Below, piece after piece: positions 31,600-40,879 of a DNA stretch of 64,000 nt. The stretch comes from Enterococcaceae bacterium OF42-14pH9A (GTDB lineage Bacteria > Bacillota > Bacilli > Lactobacillales > Enterococcaceae). The stretch's first letter is position 1. Each line of letters starts with the position of its first letter. Under the pieces are notes generated by a model. It worked only from the letters and a program-made list of their open reading frames with translations. It was not told the origin of the DNA and searched no databases. The stretch lies in assembly GCA_027692465.1 (NCBI GenBank), contig JAQEYU010000005.1:52766-116765 (forward strand), written 5' to 3'. A program made the position numbers and the translations under genes.

Positions 31600-33093
31600 C
31601 TATTCTGCTGTCAACTGGCGGCTTTCCCCCCGGCGATACAGCAGCAGTGCTGCGCCGGCAAAAAGCAGTGGTCCGGTCACCAGTGTCAAAGCGTCACGAT
31701 ATTCCCCCAGAGAGAAGGGCTGCCAGATCTGAAAGACAATGGCAAAGAGGATGCAGCTGCAGACACTCAAGGCCAGCCCGCTGCTCAATTTGCGATTGGC
31801 AACGAACAATTCGTGGTCAGCGGCAATCCGCTTTTTCAAAAAACAGGGGAAGCTGGCGGCAACGACAAAATAAGGCATCGCACGAGCAACATTGGTCATG
31901 TAGGTCAGTTGATTGAACAGCTGGCCGGCCACGGAGGTATTGAAGGTGACCACCAGGATTACCAGACTGATGATCAGGGCCTGCAGCCGCAGTGCTTTGG
32001 CGGGCATTTCTTGCGGGTTCAGCAGGGTTAGACGTTTTGGCCACAGAAATTTTGGCGTGCCCTGGATCAAACTTTTCAGCGGTCCGAAGGTGATTGAAGA
32101 CAACAGACCCAGATAAGAGACGAACAGCACAAAAGCGGTGTAGCGGATATACAGCTGATAAATCACTGCCGCGGCTGAGCCCTTCAGACCAAGAGCAGTA
32201 CTGACAGCGTGTGCCAGACTGCCCATCAAACCATACATGAGGTTGCCCAGATGCATCTGATCTTGCTGGCGCAAGCTGCTCAGATCGTTGGCACTGCTCC
32301 ACAGCAGGATCCCACCGATATAAAGGATCAGGATCAAGACACCGCTGTAGAACAGCCCCCGTGGGAATTGGCGCCGGCTGTTTTTGGTACGGTCAGACAG
32401 GGCAGCGACTGTGTCCAAGCCCCCGAAAGCCGTAACAGCAAAAATGAAAAAAGGCAGCTGGCTCAAAAAATGATCGCCGGTCCCGGTGAAAAAGCTGGGG
32501 GCAGACAGACTGCGGCTCAGATTTGTCCAGGCTTCTTCGGGCTGCTGCAGGAGCAAAAAGAAATTGCTGGCGGCTGAAAGCAGCAGCAGGCCGGCCATCG
32601 CCAATCCGGAGATTTTCAAGAAGCGTAAGACGGTTCCGAAACCACGGCTGATCAGCCACGTCAGACCGGCCACGGCTGTGATGCCGAAGAATGCCACCAG
32701 CCAGCGGGTCGGCAGGCCGAACCACTCGGCCCGAACAGTGATATCCTGACCAAAGAGCAGGATTGAGAGGGGAATCACCAGCTTCATGAACAGGCTGACC
32801 ATCCAGGTAAAATAGCTACAGTACCACAAAAAGGCGGTCACAAAGGCAGCTTTTGGCGAAAGGGCATCTTTCAGCCAGTCGTAAACAGTCCCCGAACGAT
32901 TCCCGTATTTGCGGGTATATTGGGCTACGATCAGTGCATAGGGAATAAAATAACCGAACCCCGCCAGCAAAAACCAGGGCAGCGCTTTGATCCCCATCAT
33001 AAAAAAGGCGGTGGCCATACTGGAGAATGAGTAGACGGTGGTCGTGATGATCAATACCAGCTGAGGCAGCGGGAGTGTTTTTCTTTCAGGCAT
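31600..33093 (-). CDS. APC-family amino acid permease (YjeM-like)
   Basis: Polytopic permease of 497 residues with about 12 transmembrane helices. The start at ATG 33093 follows AAGGAGG; the longer frame to 33144 has no ribosome site. Family features are VLIITTTVYSFSSMATAFFMMG at the N-terminus and FFIFAVTAFGGLDTVAALSDRTKNSRRQFPRG in the middle. It resembles the YjeM/GadC-type branch of the APC superfamily; substrate unknown. It sits alone, next to the nitrate/nitrite regulatory genes. Confidence 0.82.
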   Translation of the reverse strand: MPERKTLPLPQLVLIITTTVYSFSSMATAFFMMGIKALPWFLLAGFGYFIPYALIVAQYTRKYGNRSGTVYDWLKDALSPKAAFVTAFLWYCSYFTWMVSLFMKLVIPLSILLFGQDITVRAEWFGLPTRWLVAFFGITAVAGLTWLISRGFGTVLRFLKISGLAMAGLLLLSAASNFFLLLQQPEEAWTNLSRSLSAPSFFTGTGDHFLSQLPFFIFAVTAFGGLDTVAALSDRTKNSRRQFPRGLFYSGVLILILYIGGILLWSSANDLSSLRQQDQMHLGNLMYGLMGSLAHAVSTALGLKGSAAAVIYQLYIRYTAFVLFVSYLGLLSSITFGPLKSLIQGTPKFLWPKRLTLLNPQEMPAKALRLQALIISLVILVVTFNTSVAGQLFNQLTYMTNVARAMPYFVVAASFPCFLKKRIAADHELFVANRKLSSGLALSVCSCILFAIVFQIWQPFSLGEYRDALTLVTGPLLFAGAALLLYRRGESRQLTAE

Positions 33094-33335
33094 GAGAGCC
33101 CTCCTTACAGGGTCATTCAAGCAGCAGGCAACTGTAACAGGCAACCGTGTGAAGCAGTGCCGGTCTTATGGGTTTGGCAAGGACGATTGCCGGCAGTCGG
33201 CAGGTAAGAATGGACGCTGAAGGCTGCCGCTCCTGTAAGTGCCGCTTTTCTGCTATTATATTAGTGACGAGCGTATCAGAAAACAAGCAGATTGTGCGTT
33301 TTTACACAAATATAGGGAATTGGAGTAGTGAGAAG

Positions 33336-33803
33336 ATGAAGGCTGTGAAAAAATGGCTGAAAGCACGGCGGGATGAGTGGGGCAGTGACTTTATCGGGAT
33401 TGCTGTCAATACCGCAGCGCCAAGCGAGGTCAAAGAGATCCGCTGGGTTTACACCGACGGCACCCATAACGATGCCCATAAAAGTATTCGGTTGCGAGTC
33501 GGGCGGGGGATCGCCGGGATGGTCTGGAAAACGGCCCGCCCGCAATGTGAGAATCAACTGCAGGCTCAGCCGGAAAAACTGATGGAATACCCTATCTCCC
33601 GAACTGAAAAGCTGGAGGCGGCCTTGGCAGTTCCCATCTTGTCGGCAACGGGACAACTGACGGATGAAGTGATCGGCGTTTTGATGATCGGTTTCAAAGT
33701 ACCGCAGGAATTCAATCAGGAGGCTGTTCAGCGGCTGACCGAAGAAGCCAAAACGGCGGCTGTCCTGCTGCAAAAGGAGGAAGCTACTCATGACGTTGGC
33801 TGA
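33336..33803 (+). CDS. nreA: NreA-like GAF-domain nitrate sensor
   Basis: Cytoplasmic single GAF-domain protein of 155 residues; ATG 33336 is used because the longer frame starts before the probable promoter. Pattern: DFIGIAVNTAAPSEVKEIRWVYTDG ... SIRLRVGRGIAGMVWKTARP. In staphylococci NreA binds nitrate and restrains the NreB kinase. Its 3' end overlaps nreB by 14 bases. Order nreA-nreB-nreC is conserved. Confidence 0.82.
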   Translation: MKAVKKWLKARRDEWGSDFIGIAVNTAAPSEVKEIRWVYTDGTHNDAHKSIRLRVGRGIAGMVWKTARPQCENQLQAQPEKLMEYPISRTEKLEAALAVPILSATGQLTDEVIGVLMIGFKVPQEFNQEAVQRLTEEAKTAAVLLQKEEATHDVG

Positions 33804-34827
33804 TTCCTTGTTTTCAGTGCTTCAGGATGCAGTCTGGCTGCTGGATGAAAAGGATACGGTCCTGATGCAGACGGAGGCGGCCCGTCATCTTGCCGGCACT
33901 TACCGCTTTGATCTCGGCAAAGTCCTGGATATCGCCCGTGGTAAGGGCTGCCTTTTACACAGTACCAAGGCAGTCTGCTTGGATTGTCCGGTAGGTGAGG
34001 TGGATCCCGGCGGCTTTCCATTTGTGTTATTGGATGAAAAAGAGGCCCTCTATGATTTTTGGGGGAGTCTGAATAGTGATCCGGTCAGCGGTCAGCAGCT
34101 GCTGCAGGTGATCCCGCAAGTCGCAGAGAATTTCGGTGCCGAGCAGGGACTGATGTTTGATTATTTGAACGATGCGCGGGAAAAAGAACGGAAAAAAATC
34201 GCACAGGACCTGCACGACGGGATTGCTCAGAGCATTTACAGTCTGATGTTGGAGACTCGTGGATTGAAGTGGATGCCCAAAGAAGACCAGCCGGAACAGA
34301 TGGCTAAGATCGACCGGCATTTTGCTGAGGTTCTGCAGGAGGTCAAGGAATTAGCAGGTGAATTACGGCCGATGACACTGGATGAATTCGGCTTGGAACC
34401 GGCTTTGGAACAATTTGCCGATCGAACGTTGGAGATGACCGGCTTTGAAGTGGTGATCGATCACATCGGTCAAAGGCAGCCTTTGACCGATGCCAAACGG
34501 ATTGCTGTCTACCGAGTGGTTCAGGAGGCCGTAGCTAACGCATTGAAATACGCCGGCGTCAACGACATCCGAGTGATGCTGGATTATCAGGAAGCTTACA
34601 TGGCTGTGACGATTAAAGACGAGGGGCGGGGCTTTTTGCTGCCGGAAAAAGTGCACGGCTTCGGTTTGGCCAACATGAAGGAGCGGATCACCTCGTTGGG
34701 GGGCACCCTTGTGATCCACACCGCAGTGGGCAGCGGCACGGAGATCGTAATCCGCCTGCCATATGCCGAAAACCGCGAGCTATTGCTTAAAGGAGGTGAC
34801 CGCAATGAAGATCCTGATCGCCGATGA
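33790..34827 (+). CDS. nreB: NreB-like oxygen-sensing histidine kinase
   Basis: Soluble kinase of 345 residues. The N-terminal PAS-like domain carries Cys54, Cys63 and Cys66 (CLLHSTKAVCLDC). The HisKA_3 domain has phospho-acceptor His142 (AQDLHDGIAQSIYSLMLE) and a C-terminal HATPase has NALKYA, DEGRGF and GFGLANMKERI. Staphylococcal NreB uses four Cys for an oxygen-labile Fe-S cluster; only three are present here. It overlaps the nreC start by 23 bases. It controls nitrite reductase genes in the absence of oxygen, supported by an NreC-type box at 36773. Confidence 0.85.
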   Translation: MTLADSLFSVLQDAVWLLDEKDTVLMQTEAARHLAGTYRFDLGKVLDIARGKGCLLHSTKAVCLDCPVGEVDPGGFPFVLLDEKEALYDFWGSLNSDPVSGQQLLQVIPQVAENFGAEQGLMFDYLNDAREKERKKIAQDLHDGIAQSIYSLMLETRGLKWMPKEDQPEQMAKIDRHFAEVLQEVKELAGELRPMTLDEFGLEPALEQFADRTLEMTGFEVVIDHIGQRQPLTDAKRIAVYRVVQEAVANALKYAGVNDIRVMLDYQEAYMAVTIKDEGRGFLLPEKVHGFGLANMKERITSLGGTLVIHTAVGSGTEIVIRLPYAENRELLLKGGDRNEDPDRR

Positions 34828-35437
34828 CCACGCTTTGATTCGCAATGCACTATCATTTATGATCAACGCACAGCCGGACATGAAAGTAGTCGGAGATGCT
34901 GCCGACGGTAACGAAACCTTTATGAAAGCTGAGCAGCTGGCCGTGGATATCCTGCTGATGGACATTTCCATGCCGCCGGGAGAAAACGGGCTCCAGACGA
35001 CCCGCCGCGTCAAGGAGATCCGTCCCCGCATCAAGATCATCGTTTTGACGATGCATGATGATGAGACCTATGTCAGAGAGGCGCTGGCAGCCGGTGCCGA
35101 TGGTTTCATTTTGAAGAGTGCCAATGAAGAAACCTTGCTGGAGGGGATCCGCAAAGTCGCTCGGGGAGAACGTTTCTTTGACGGCTACACCGATGAGCAG
35201 CTCAGCGGTCTGGCCGTGGCGGAGACCGATCCTTTGTATGATAGTCTTTCAAAACGAGAAAAAGAGATTCTGCCGCTGATTGCACTGGGCTATAATAACA
35301 AAGAAATCGCCGAAAAACTGTTCATCTCCGTCAAGACGGTCGAAGTGCATAAAGCCAATATCCGCAAAAAGCTCCAGCTGGAAAACTATGCCGGACTGCT
35401 GCAGTACAGCCTGAAGCATCATCTGGTGGATTTTTAG
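34805..35437 (+). CDS. nreC: NreC-like response regulator (LuxR family)
   Basis: Response regulator of 210 residues; ATG 34805 follows AAAGGAGG. The receiver domain has phospho-acceptor Asp53 (LLMDISMPPGENG), the Lys switch at about 105 (FILKSANEE) and acidic ILIADDH. The C-terminal LuxR helix-turn-helix is LSKREKEILPLIALGYNNKEIAEKLFISVKTVEVHKANIRKKL (about 146-188). It would bind TAGGG-N4-CCCTA sites; one lies upstream of nirB. Confidence 0.9.
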   Translation: MKILIADDHALIRNALSFMINAQPDMKVVGDAADGNETFMKAEQLAVDILLMDISMPPGENGLQTTRRVKEIRPRIKIIVLTMHDDETYVREALAAGADGFILKSANEETLLEGIRKVARGERFFDGYTDEQLSGLAVAETDPLYDSLSKREKEILPLIALGYNNKEIAEKLFISVKTVEVHKANIRKKLQLENYAGLLQYSLKHHLVDF

Positions 35438-35476
35438 CGGGATGCAAAAATTTCGTGCAAGAAAAGAGGAAGAAAT

Positions 35477-36190
35477 GTGAAAGGGATCGTTTTTGTGCTC
35501 CACGGAAGAAGGGATCGGATTGCCAAAGCCAACCTGGAGGCAGTGGAAAAATTAGCGCCGCTGCTGGATCAGGCGGGGATTCTTCATCGCGTCGGTTTGT
35601 TGGAAGGGACATACCAGACACTGGAAACGGCATTGCATGAGTTGTTGTCAGCTGGGGTCAGCGAGTTCACATTGGTTCCGGTGCTGCTGTTTGCGGCGAC
35701 GCATGTCAAAGAAGATCTGCCGCAGCGGGCCCGGCAGACATTGGGAGCCGCACCGGTTCAAATTTTGGAGCCGCTGGGCACGACGGTGGCGATCTACCAA
35801 GCTTTGAAGGACAGTTTGGCAGCCGGTTTTACGGAGTCTCCGACACGGCGGGGGCTTTTGATCGCCCACGGTACGCCCCATTACTCGGAACCCAACCGCC
35901 AGTTGCAGACGATCGCTGAAAACTTGAGCGCTGATGTGGGCCGTGAGGTGATCGGGGTCAATTATCTGGGGGCGGCTAATTATTTGGAGCTGCTTGCCGA
36001 ATTCCCGGCAGAGGCTTTCGTGATCCAGCCTTTCTTTTTGACTGAGGGGCAGCTGGTGGCTAAAATCACCGAACAGATCCGGACTGTGCATGCGAATATC
36101 GATCAGGTGCTGCCGACTCTGGAAAGCAGCCCGGCAGTGACCAGGGCTTTGAAGGAAAGGCTGGTGAGTGCCGGATGTATCCCATCTTAG
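35477..36190 (+). CDS. sirB: Sirohydrochlorin chelatase (CbiX/SirB-like)
   Basis: Protein of 237 residues with a GTG start at 35477 after GAGGAAG. Two CbiX-like half-domains are present: VFVLHGRRDRIAKAN with a metal-ligand His at the N-terminus, and GLLIAHGTPHYSEPNRQLQ (about 128-146) in the second half. It inserts iron into sirohydrochlorin to give siroheme, the NirB cofactor. It overlaps the following Met8-like gene by 16 bases. Confidence 0.85.
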   Translation: MKGIVFVLHGRRDRIAKANLEAVEKLAPLLDQAGILHRVGLLEGTYQTLETALHELLSAGVSEFTLVPVLLFAATHVKEDLPQRARQTLGAAPVQILEPLGTTVAIYQALKDSLAAGFTESPTRRGLLIAHGTPHYSEPNRQLQTIAENLSADVGREVIGVNYLGAANYLELLAEFPAEAFVIQPFFLTEGQLVAKITEQIRTVHANIDQVLPTLESSPAVTRALKERLVSAGCIPS

Positions 36191-36618
36191 TGGACGTCAG
36201 TCGGCTTGCGATTTTGGTTGTTGGGGGCGGCCGGATCGCTACCCGCAAGTTGGCGCAGCTGTTGGCAGAAGGGGCGCGCCCAACCGTGATCGCACCGACT
36301 GCTTCGGAAGCTGTCAATAATTGGGAAAAAGAAAACCGTTTGATCTGGCAGCGGCGGGCATTTCAAGCCGGCGATACTCGGGGCTTTGCCATGGTGTTCA
36401 TCGCTACCGACCGGAGGGATGTGAACGAGGCGGTCTTTGCCGAGACCCGTCCTGATCAGTTGGTAAATGATACGACAGTCAAGGCCCGCAGCAGCTTTTT
36501 CAATCTGGCGCTGGTAAAAAGCCAACAGGGCACAGTCGGAATCACGACTTTCGGCGCTGATCCTGCCAAGGCCAAAGAACTGCAAAAGCAGATTCGCAAG
36601 CTATTAGAAACAGAGTGA
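36175..36618 (+). CDS. Precorrin-2 dehydrogenase (Met8/CysG N-terminal type)
   Basis: NAD-dependent enzyme of 147 residues. MYPILVDVSRLAILVVGGGRIATRKLAQLL contains the Rossmann GGGxxAxRK motif, and VFIATDRRDVNEAVF and NDTTVKARSSFFNLAL are typical. It oxidises precorrin-2 to sirohydrochlorin, the step before SirB. It is shorter than full Met8 because the C-terminal part is reduced, as in Bacillota YlnF/SirC-like proteins. Confidence 0.88.
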   Translation: MYPILVDVSRLAILVVGGGRIATRKLAQLLAEGARPTVIAPTASEAVNNWEKENRLIWQRRAFQAGDTRGFAMVFIATDRRDVNEAVFAETRPDQLVNDTTVKARSSFFNLALVKSQQGTVGITTFGADPAKAKELQKQIRKLLETE

Positions 36619-36621
36619 CAG

Positions 36622-36650
36622 AAGACCTGGATTTTTCAGGTCTTTTTTTG
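36622..36650 (+). terminator. Terminator of the nre-siroheme operon
   Basis: AGACCTG and CAGGTCT form a stem with a 7-base loop, followed by TTTTTTT. Confidence 0.85.
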
Positions 36651-36949
36651 TTGGATAACAGGCTGAAGCAGCAGGTCCGCCTTCAACAGGAAGTTCAAAG
36701 GGGTGACGCATGTTTTTGTATAGAACGGGAAAAGCTAATTGAGAACGGTTCTTGATCATCACTGAACAATACTAGGGAATCCCCTAATTCTCAGTTTTTG
36801 ACTTTTCGTTTATTGTGAATAAAGTAACAATCTGATTGTATGAAAATCGCAAAAGCAAATGTGAAGGAACAATCTGTTCATAATAAAAAACGTTTGATCC
36901 AAGAATAAAGGCATTAAACAGCTGTTTAAAAACATACGAGGTGAACAAT
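36651..36949 (+). promoter_or_regulatory. nirB promoter region
   Basis: About 300 bases without a gene. It holds AGAAC-G-GTTCT at 36742-36752, the NreC-type box at 36773-36786 and a CRP/FNR-like TGTGA-N6-TAACA at 36814-36829. TTGACT lies at about 36798. The long leader (over 100 bases) may allow further control. Confidence 0.6.
36773..36786. promoter_or_regulatory. NreC binding site (TAGGG-N4-CCCTA)
   Basis: TAGGG, AATC, CCCTA: a perfect inverted repeat that fits the consensus described for NreC upstream of the staphylococcal nar and nir operons. It lies about 165 bases before the nirB start. Confidence 0.75.
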
Positions 36950-39388
36950 ATGAAAGAACGCTTAGTCGTGATCGGTAACGGGATGGCCGGTGTCCGGACA
37001 GTGGAAGAAATCATTGCACGGGACCCTGATCGCTATGAGATCACTATCATTGGCAAAGAAGAATACCCCAACTATAACCGCATCATGCTCTCCAATGTTT
37101 TACAAAATAAAATGACAGTGGACGAGATCATCACGAATCCGCTGGAATGGTATCAGGAAAATAACATTGAGCTGATCAATAACGATCCGGTGACTGCCAT
37201 CGATTCACAAAAGAAAACTGTCACAACAGCAGCTGGCATCACAGCAGCTTATGACAAACTGCTCCTGGCGATGGGCTCAAATCCTTTCATTCTGCCGGTG
37301 CCGGGCTCTGATAAAGCCGGTGTTGTTGCCTTCAGAACCATCGATGATACAGCTGAAATGCTGGCGGCCGCCGGCAAGTATCAAAAAGCAGTCGTGATCG
37401 GCGGCGGACTTTTAGGCCTGGAAGCTGCTAAAGGTTTGCAGGATCAGGGAATGGATGTCACAGTTGTTCATTTGGCAAAATGGCTGATGGAAACGCAGCT
37501 GGATGAAACAGCCGGTAAATTGCTGCAGGCAGATCTGGAAGACCAGGGCCTGAAATTTTTGATGGAACATGCGACTCACGAAATCCTCGGCGACGAACGG
37601 GTGACGGGGTTGAAATTCGGTGACGGTACTGAAATTGAAACGGATTTAGTGGTGATGTCCATCGGGATTCGTCCGGCTATCGAGCTGGTACGGGAGACGG
37701 GAATCGCTGTTAATCGCGGGATCCTGGTCAATGACTTCATGGAAACCAGTCTGCCGGATATTTACGGTGTCGGCGAATGCGTAGAACACAACGGAATCTG
37801 CTACGGTTTGGTAGCGCCGTTGTTCGAACAAGGCAAAGTGCTGGCAGATCGTCTGACAGATCAGGCAGATATCAAGCCTTACCAAGGATCGACTACCTTT
37901 ACTTCTTTGAAAGTTTCCGGCGCCGATCTCTATTCGGCGGGGAACATTTTGCACACCGAAGGACTGGATACGATTGAAGCCTTCGACAGTGCCACCCGTA
38001 AGTATAAAAAAATCTTCCTGCAAGACAATAAGATCGTGGGAATCGTACTATACGGCGATACTGAAGATGGCAGCCGTTATTACAATATGATGAAAAAAGG
38101 TGCGACCATCGAAGATCTGCAGTCAATCTCAGTCTTGACGGCACCGGGCTGTGACGGCGCAGCCGGCGGCGATGTGCTGGAATGGGAAGATGACGAGACT
38201 GTTTGCGGCTGTAACGGCGTTTCCAAAGGGGACATTCTGCGGGCAATCCGGGAAAAAGGTCTGACCAGCGTAGCAGAGGTCGGCAAAGTCACCAAAGCGG
38301 GGACCTCTTGCGGAAAATGTAAAGGGGACATCCAAGTCCTGCTGGAAGCTGAACTGGGGGATGCGGTGACAGCGGCTACCGGAATCTGTGGTTGTACCGA
38401 TCTGAACCGCGACCAGGTCGTCACTCAGATTTATGCCAAACATCTCACCAGCACAAAAGAAGTCTTCGAAGCGCTGGCTTGGCGCAATCCGGAAGGCTGT
38501 TCCAAGTGTCGTCCGGCCGTCAATTTCTATTTGAATGTGGCCTGGCCGGCTGAACACGAAGACGAGCGGACTTCTCGGGTAGCCAACGAGCGGATGCATG
38601 CCAATATCCAAAAAGACGGGACCTTCTCGGTGGTTCCCCGGATGCGGGGCGGGCAAACCAATCCGCAGCAGCTGATCCAAATTGCCAAAGTGGCCGAAAA
38701 ATACAATGTGCCGCTGCTGAAAGTCACCGGTTCGCAACGGATCGGCTTGTATGGTGTTAAAAAAGCCGACCTGCCGGCGATCTGGGAAGAACTGGATATG
38801 GTTGCGGCCCAAGCATACGGCAAAGTCTTCCGCTCGGTTAAAACCTGTGTGGGCAAGAGTTTCTGCCGTTTTGGTACCCAGGATACGATGGGGCTGGGTG
38901 TGAAATTGGAAGAAACCTTCGAATATATCGATACACCCCATAAGTTCAAAGTCGGAGTCTCCGGCTGTCCGCGAAGCTGTGTCGAATCAGCAGTTAAAGA
39001 TTTCGGCATCATCGGTGTGGAGAACGGCTTCCAGATTTATATCGGCGGTAACGGCGGTACGGAATTGGTGGAAGCACAGCTGTTGACGACAGCCGAAACC
39101 GAAGCAGAAGTCATCGAGATTTGCGGAGCGATGCTGCAGTATTATCGTGAAACCGGAATCTACGGCGAGCGGACGGCTCCTTGGGTCGAACGGCTGGGCT
39201 TTGAAAATGTCAAAACCGTTATGCTGGATGCCGACAAACGCAAAACACTGTGGGAAGCGCTGAACTTTGCTTCAGAAGCCAAAGGACGCAAAGATCCGTG
39301 GGGGCAAATTGTCAAGAGCCCGGACCTGCGGGAAAAAATGTATACACTGGACAATCGTGAAGTCGTAACTGCAGGAGGTGTCAACTGA
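36950..39388 (+). CDS. nirB: Nitrite reductase [NAD(P)H] large subunit
   Basis: Cytoplasmic enzyme of 812 residues that reduces nitrite to ammonia with NAD(P)H; ATG 36950 is preferred over an in-frame GTG at 36941. N-terminal FAD/NAD reductase (VVIGNGMAGVRTVEEI; VVIGGGLLGLEAAKGL), then BFD-like [2Fe-2S] region (CGCNGVSKGDILRAI ... CGKCKGD; a second set follows). The C-terminal siroheme/[4Fe-4S] domain has Cys633 and Cys639 (TCVGKSFC) and Cys673 and Cys677 (GCPRSC). Overlaps nirD by one base. Siroheme enzymes and the Nre system lie immediately upstream. Confidence 0.96.
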   Translation: MKERLVVIGNGMAGVRTVEEIIARDPDRYEITIIGKEEYPNYNRIMLSNVLQNKMTVDEIITNPLEWYQENNIELINNDPVTAIDSQKKTVTTAAGITAAYDKLLLAMGSNPFILPVPGSDKAGVVAFRTIDDTAEMLAAAGKYQKAVVIGGGLLGLEAAKGLQDQGMDVTVVHLAKWLMETQLDETAGKLLQADLEDQGLKFLMEHATHEILGDERVTGLKFGDGTEIETDLVVMSIGIRPAIELVRETGIAVNRGILVNDFMETSLPDIYGVGECVEHNGICYGLVAPLFEQGKVLADRLTDQADIKPYQGSTTFTSLKVSGADLYSAGNILHTEGLDTIEAFDSATRKYKKIFLQDNKIVGIVLYGDTEDGSRYYNMMKKGATIEDLQSISVLTAPGCDGAAGGDVLEWEDDETVCGCNGVSKGDILRAIREKGLTSVAEVGKVTKAGTSCGKCKGDIQVLLEAELGDAVTAATGICGCTDLNRDQVVTQIYAKHLTSTKEVFEALAWRNPEGCSKCRPAVNFYLNVAWPAEHEDERTSRVANERMHANIQKDGTFSVVPRMRGGQTNPQQLIQIAKVAEKYNVPLLKVTGSQRIGLYGVKKADLPAIWEELDMVAAQAYGKVFRSVKTCVGKSFCRFGTQDTMGLGVKLEETFEYIDTPHKFKVGVSGCPRSCVESAVKDFGIIGVENGFQIYIGGNGGTELVEAQLLTTAETEAEVIEICGAMLQYYRETGIYGERTAPWVERLGFENVKTVMLDADKRKTLWEALNFASEAKGRKDPWGQIVKSPDLREKMYTLDNREVVTAGGVN

Positions 39389-39693
39389 TGAAAGTATTGG
39401 CGACGCAAGTTTCAAAACTGATGCCGCTGGTGGGTCGTTCCGTCACTGTCAATGGTGAAAAAATCGCTGTTTATCAACTTTCCGATGGCCGGATCTTCGC
39501 TCTGGAGGACTACTGTCCGCTGACGGGAGCACCGATTTTGGAAGGTTTGGTAGCTGGTGAATATGTCTTTGATCCGATGCGGGACTATAAGATCTCTCTT
39601 TTGGACGGCAAGATCCAAGAGCCGGACGAAGGAGAGCTGAAGACCTATCCGGTCACAGTAACAGGCGACGACATCTATCTGGAAATCGCCTGA
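39388..39693 (+). CDS. nirD: Nitrite reductase [NAD(P)H] small subunit
   Basis: Rieske-fold protein of 101 residues (GRSVTVNGEKIAVYQLSDGRIFALEDYCPLTGAPILEGLV ... YVFDPMRDYKISLLDGKI). The CxH and CxxH ligands of true Rieske centres are absent, as is usual for NirD, so it is structural or electron-guiding without its own cluster. Starts on the nirB stop. Confidence 0.9.
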   Translation: MKVLATQVSKLMPLVGRSVTVNGEKIAVYQLSDGRIFALEDYCPLTGAPILEGLVAGEYVFDPMRDYKISLLDGKIQEPDEGELKTYPVTVTGDDIYLEIA

Positions 39694-39805
39694 TCCGAGC
39701 AAAAAGTGGAAGTCGGACCGCCGCAGTTTTGGGGCAGCCGGCTTCCAAAGATACATACTAACTAACGGTTCGCCACGAGCCGAATCCAAGAGAAGAGGAA
39801 AAATC

Positions 39806-40633
39806 ATGAGTTTATCACCAAAAGAATTAGTAGATGAAGCAATCAAACGAGGCAAAGCCAAAGCAGAGTACAGTACACTGACTACTGCGGTTTTGGGGAT
39901 CATGGCCGGAGTGTTCATCGGTTTGGCAGGCGTGGCTATGATCCGTACGATGGGTTCCATGCCGGCAGAATGGGGAACTTTCGTCAACCTGCTGGGGGCA
40001 TTGATCTTTCCTTTCGGTCTGATCTGTCTGCTTTTGGTCGGGGGCGAGCTGGTCACCGGTAATATGCTGGCGGTGACCATGGCACTTTACGCCAAAGCCA
40101 TCACCTTCAAGCAATGGGCCCGCAATATGTTTTTGGTCACAGTATTCAACTTTGTCGGTGCTGCCGGTGTGGCCGTGTTCTTCGGCTATTTCTCCAACAC
40201 GCTGCAAGGGGCTTTTGTAGAACGGACGATTGCTGTGGCGATGGGCCGGGTAGCGGATGCACCGCTGCAGGCTTTTCTTTCCGGGATTGCTTGTAATATC
40301 CTGGTATGTACCGGGGTGTATATGAATATGGCTGCAAAAGATTTTATCGGCAAGATTTTCGGCACGCTGCTGCCGGTTGCCGGTTTTGTAATCGCCGGTT
40401 ATCAGCACGTGGTAGCCAATATGTTCCTGATTGTAGCGGGTATTCTGGCCGGTGGCGTGACCTGGGGACAATTTGCTTCCAATATGGTCTTTGTCTGGCT
40501 GGGCAACCTGGTGGGCGGCGGTGTCATCTTGGCGGGCAGCTATTTCCTGGCCTTCAAAGTCGGTATGAAACAATCCGCAACGACGGAAGCGGTCAAAAAA
40601 GATCCGGCTGCCGGGATTTTGGAAAACAAATAA
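39806..40633 (+). CDS. nirC: NirC-like nitrite channel (FNT family)
   Basis: Membrane channel of 275 residues with six helices. FNT signatures are GGELVTGNMLAVTMALYAKAIT (about 89-110) and SGIACNILVCTGVYMNMAAKD (about 162-182), with the pore His in AGYQHVVANMF. Located 112 bases downstream of nirD, so it most likely imports nitrite for NirBD. A ribosome site GAGGAA precedes ATG 39806. The second FNT gene at 20525 is only distantly similar. Confidence 0.9.
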   Translation: MSLSPKELVDEAIKRGKAKAEYSTLTTAVLGIMAGVFIGLAGVAMIRTMGSMPAEWGTFVNLLGALIFPFGLICLLLVGGELVTGNMLAVTMALYAKAITFKQWARNMFLVTVFNFVGAAGVAVFFGYFSNTLQGAFVERTIAVAMGRVADAPLQAFLSGIACNILVCTGVYMNMAAKDFIGKIFGTLLPVAGFVIAGYQHVVANMFLIVAGILAGGVTWGQFASNMVFVWLGNLVGGGVILAGSYFLAFKVGMKQSATTEAVKKDPAAGILENK

Positions 40634-40650
40634 GGTATATCCGAATAAAC

Positions 40651-40712
40651 CGGTGGACTTCAGATTTTTGAGTACCTGTTGGAATCGCCAAGCATCAAAT
40701 AGGTGATCATAC
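40651..40712 (+). repeat. Dispersed intergenic repeat, copy A
   Basis: GGACTTCAGATTTTTGAGTACCTG-type sequence, then TTGGAATCGCCAAGC. Diverged member of a family with cores at 47323, 48101, 55425 and 62757. Confidence 0.4.
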
Positions 40713-40879
40713 GGTATACGAAAGGCGTTTACGAGGCAGACGCTAACATATCTGCGGCAACTGTTCCGTAAGCCCCAATCAGTTGACAACTGCATTCCCC
40801 TATATTGCCAGCTGCGCCGGTCCGACGATTGGCGCAGCTTTTTGATACAATGAGAATGATTTGAGACAGGAGAATGGAA

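Noticed and set aside
39388..39693. Functional Rieske iron-sulfur centre in NirD
   Set aside because: The CxH and CxxH ligand pairs are absent. This is normal for NirD and not a defect.
39827..40795. Antisense frame opposite the NirC-like gene
   Set aside because: No family features or ribosome site; the plus-strand FNT signatures are decisive.
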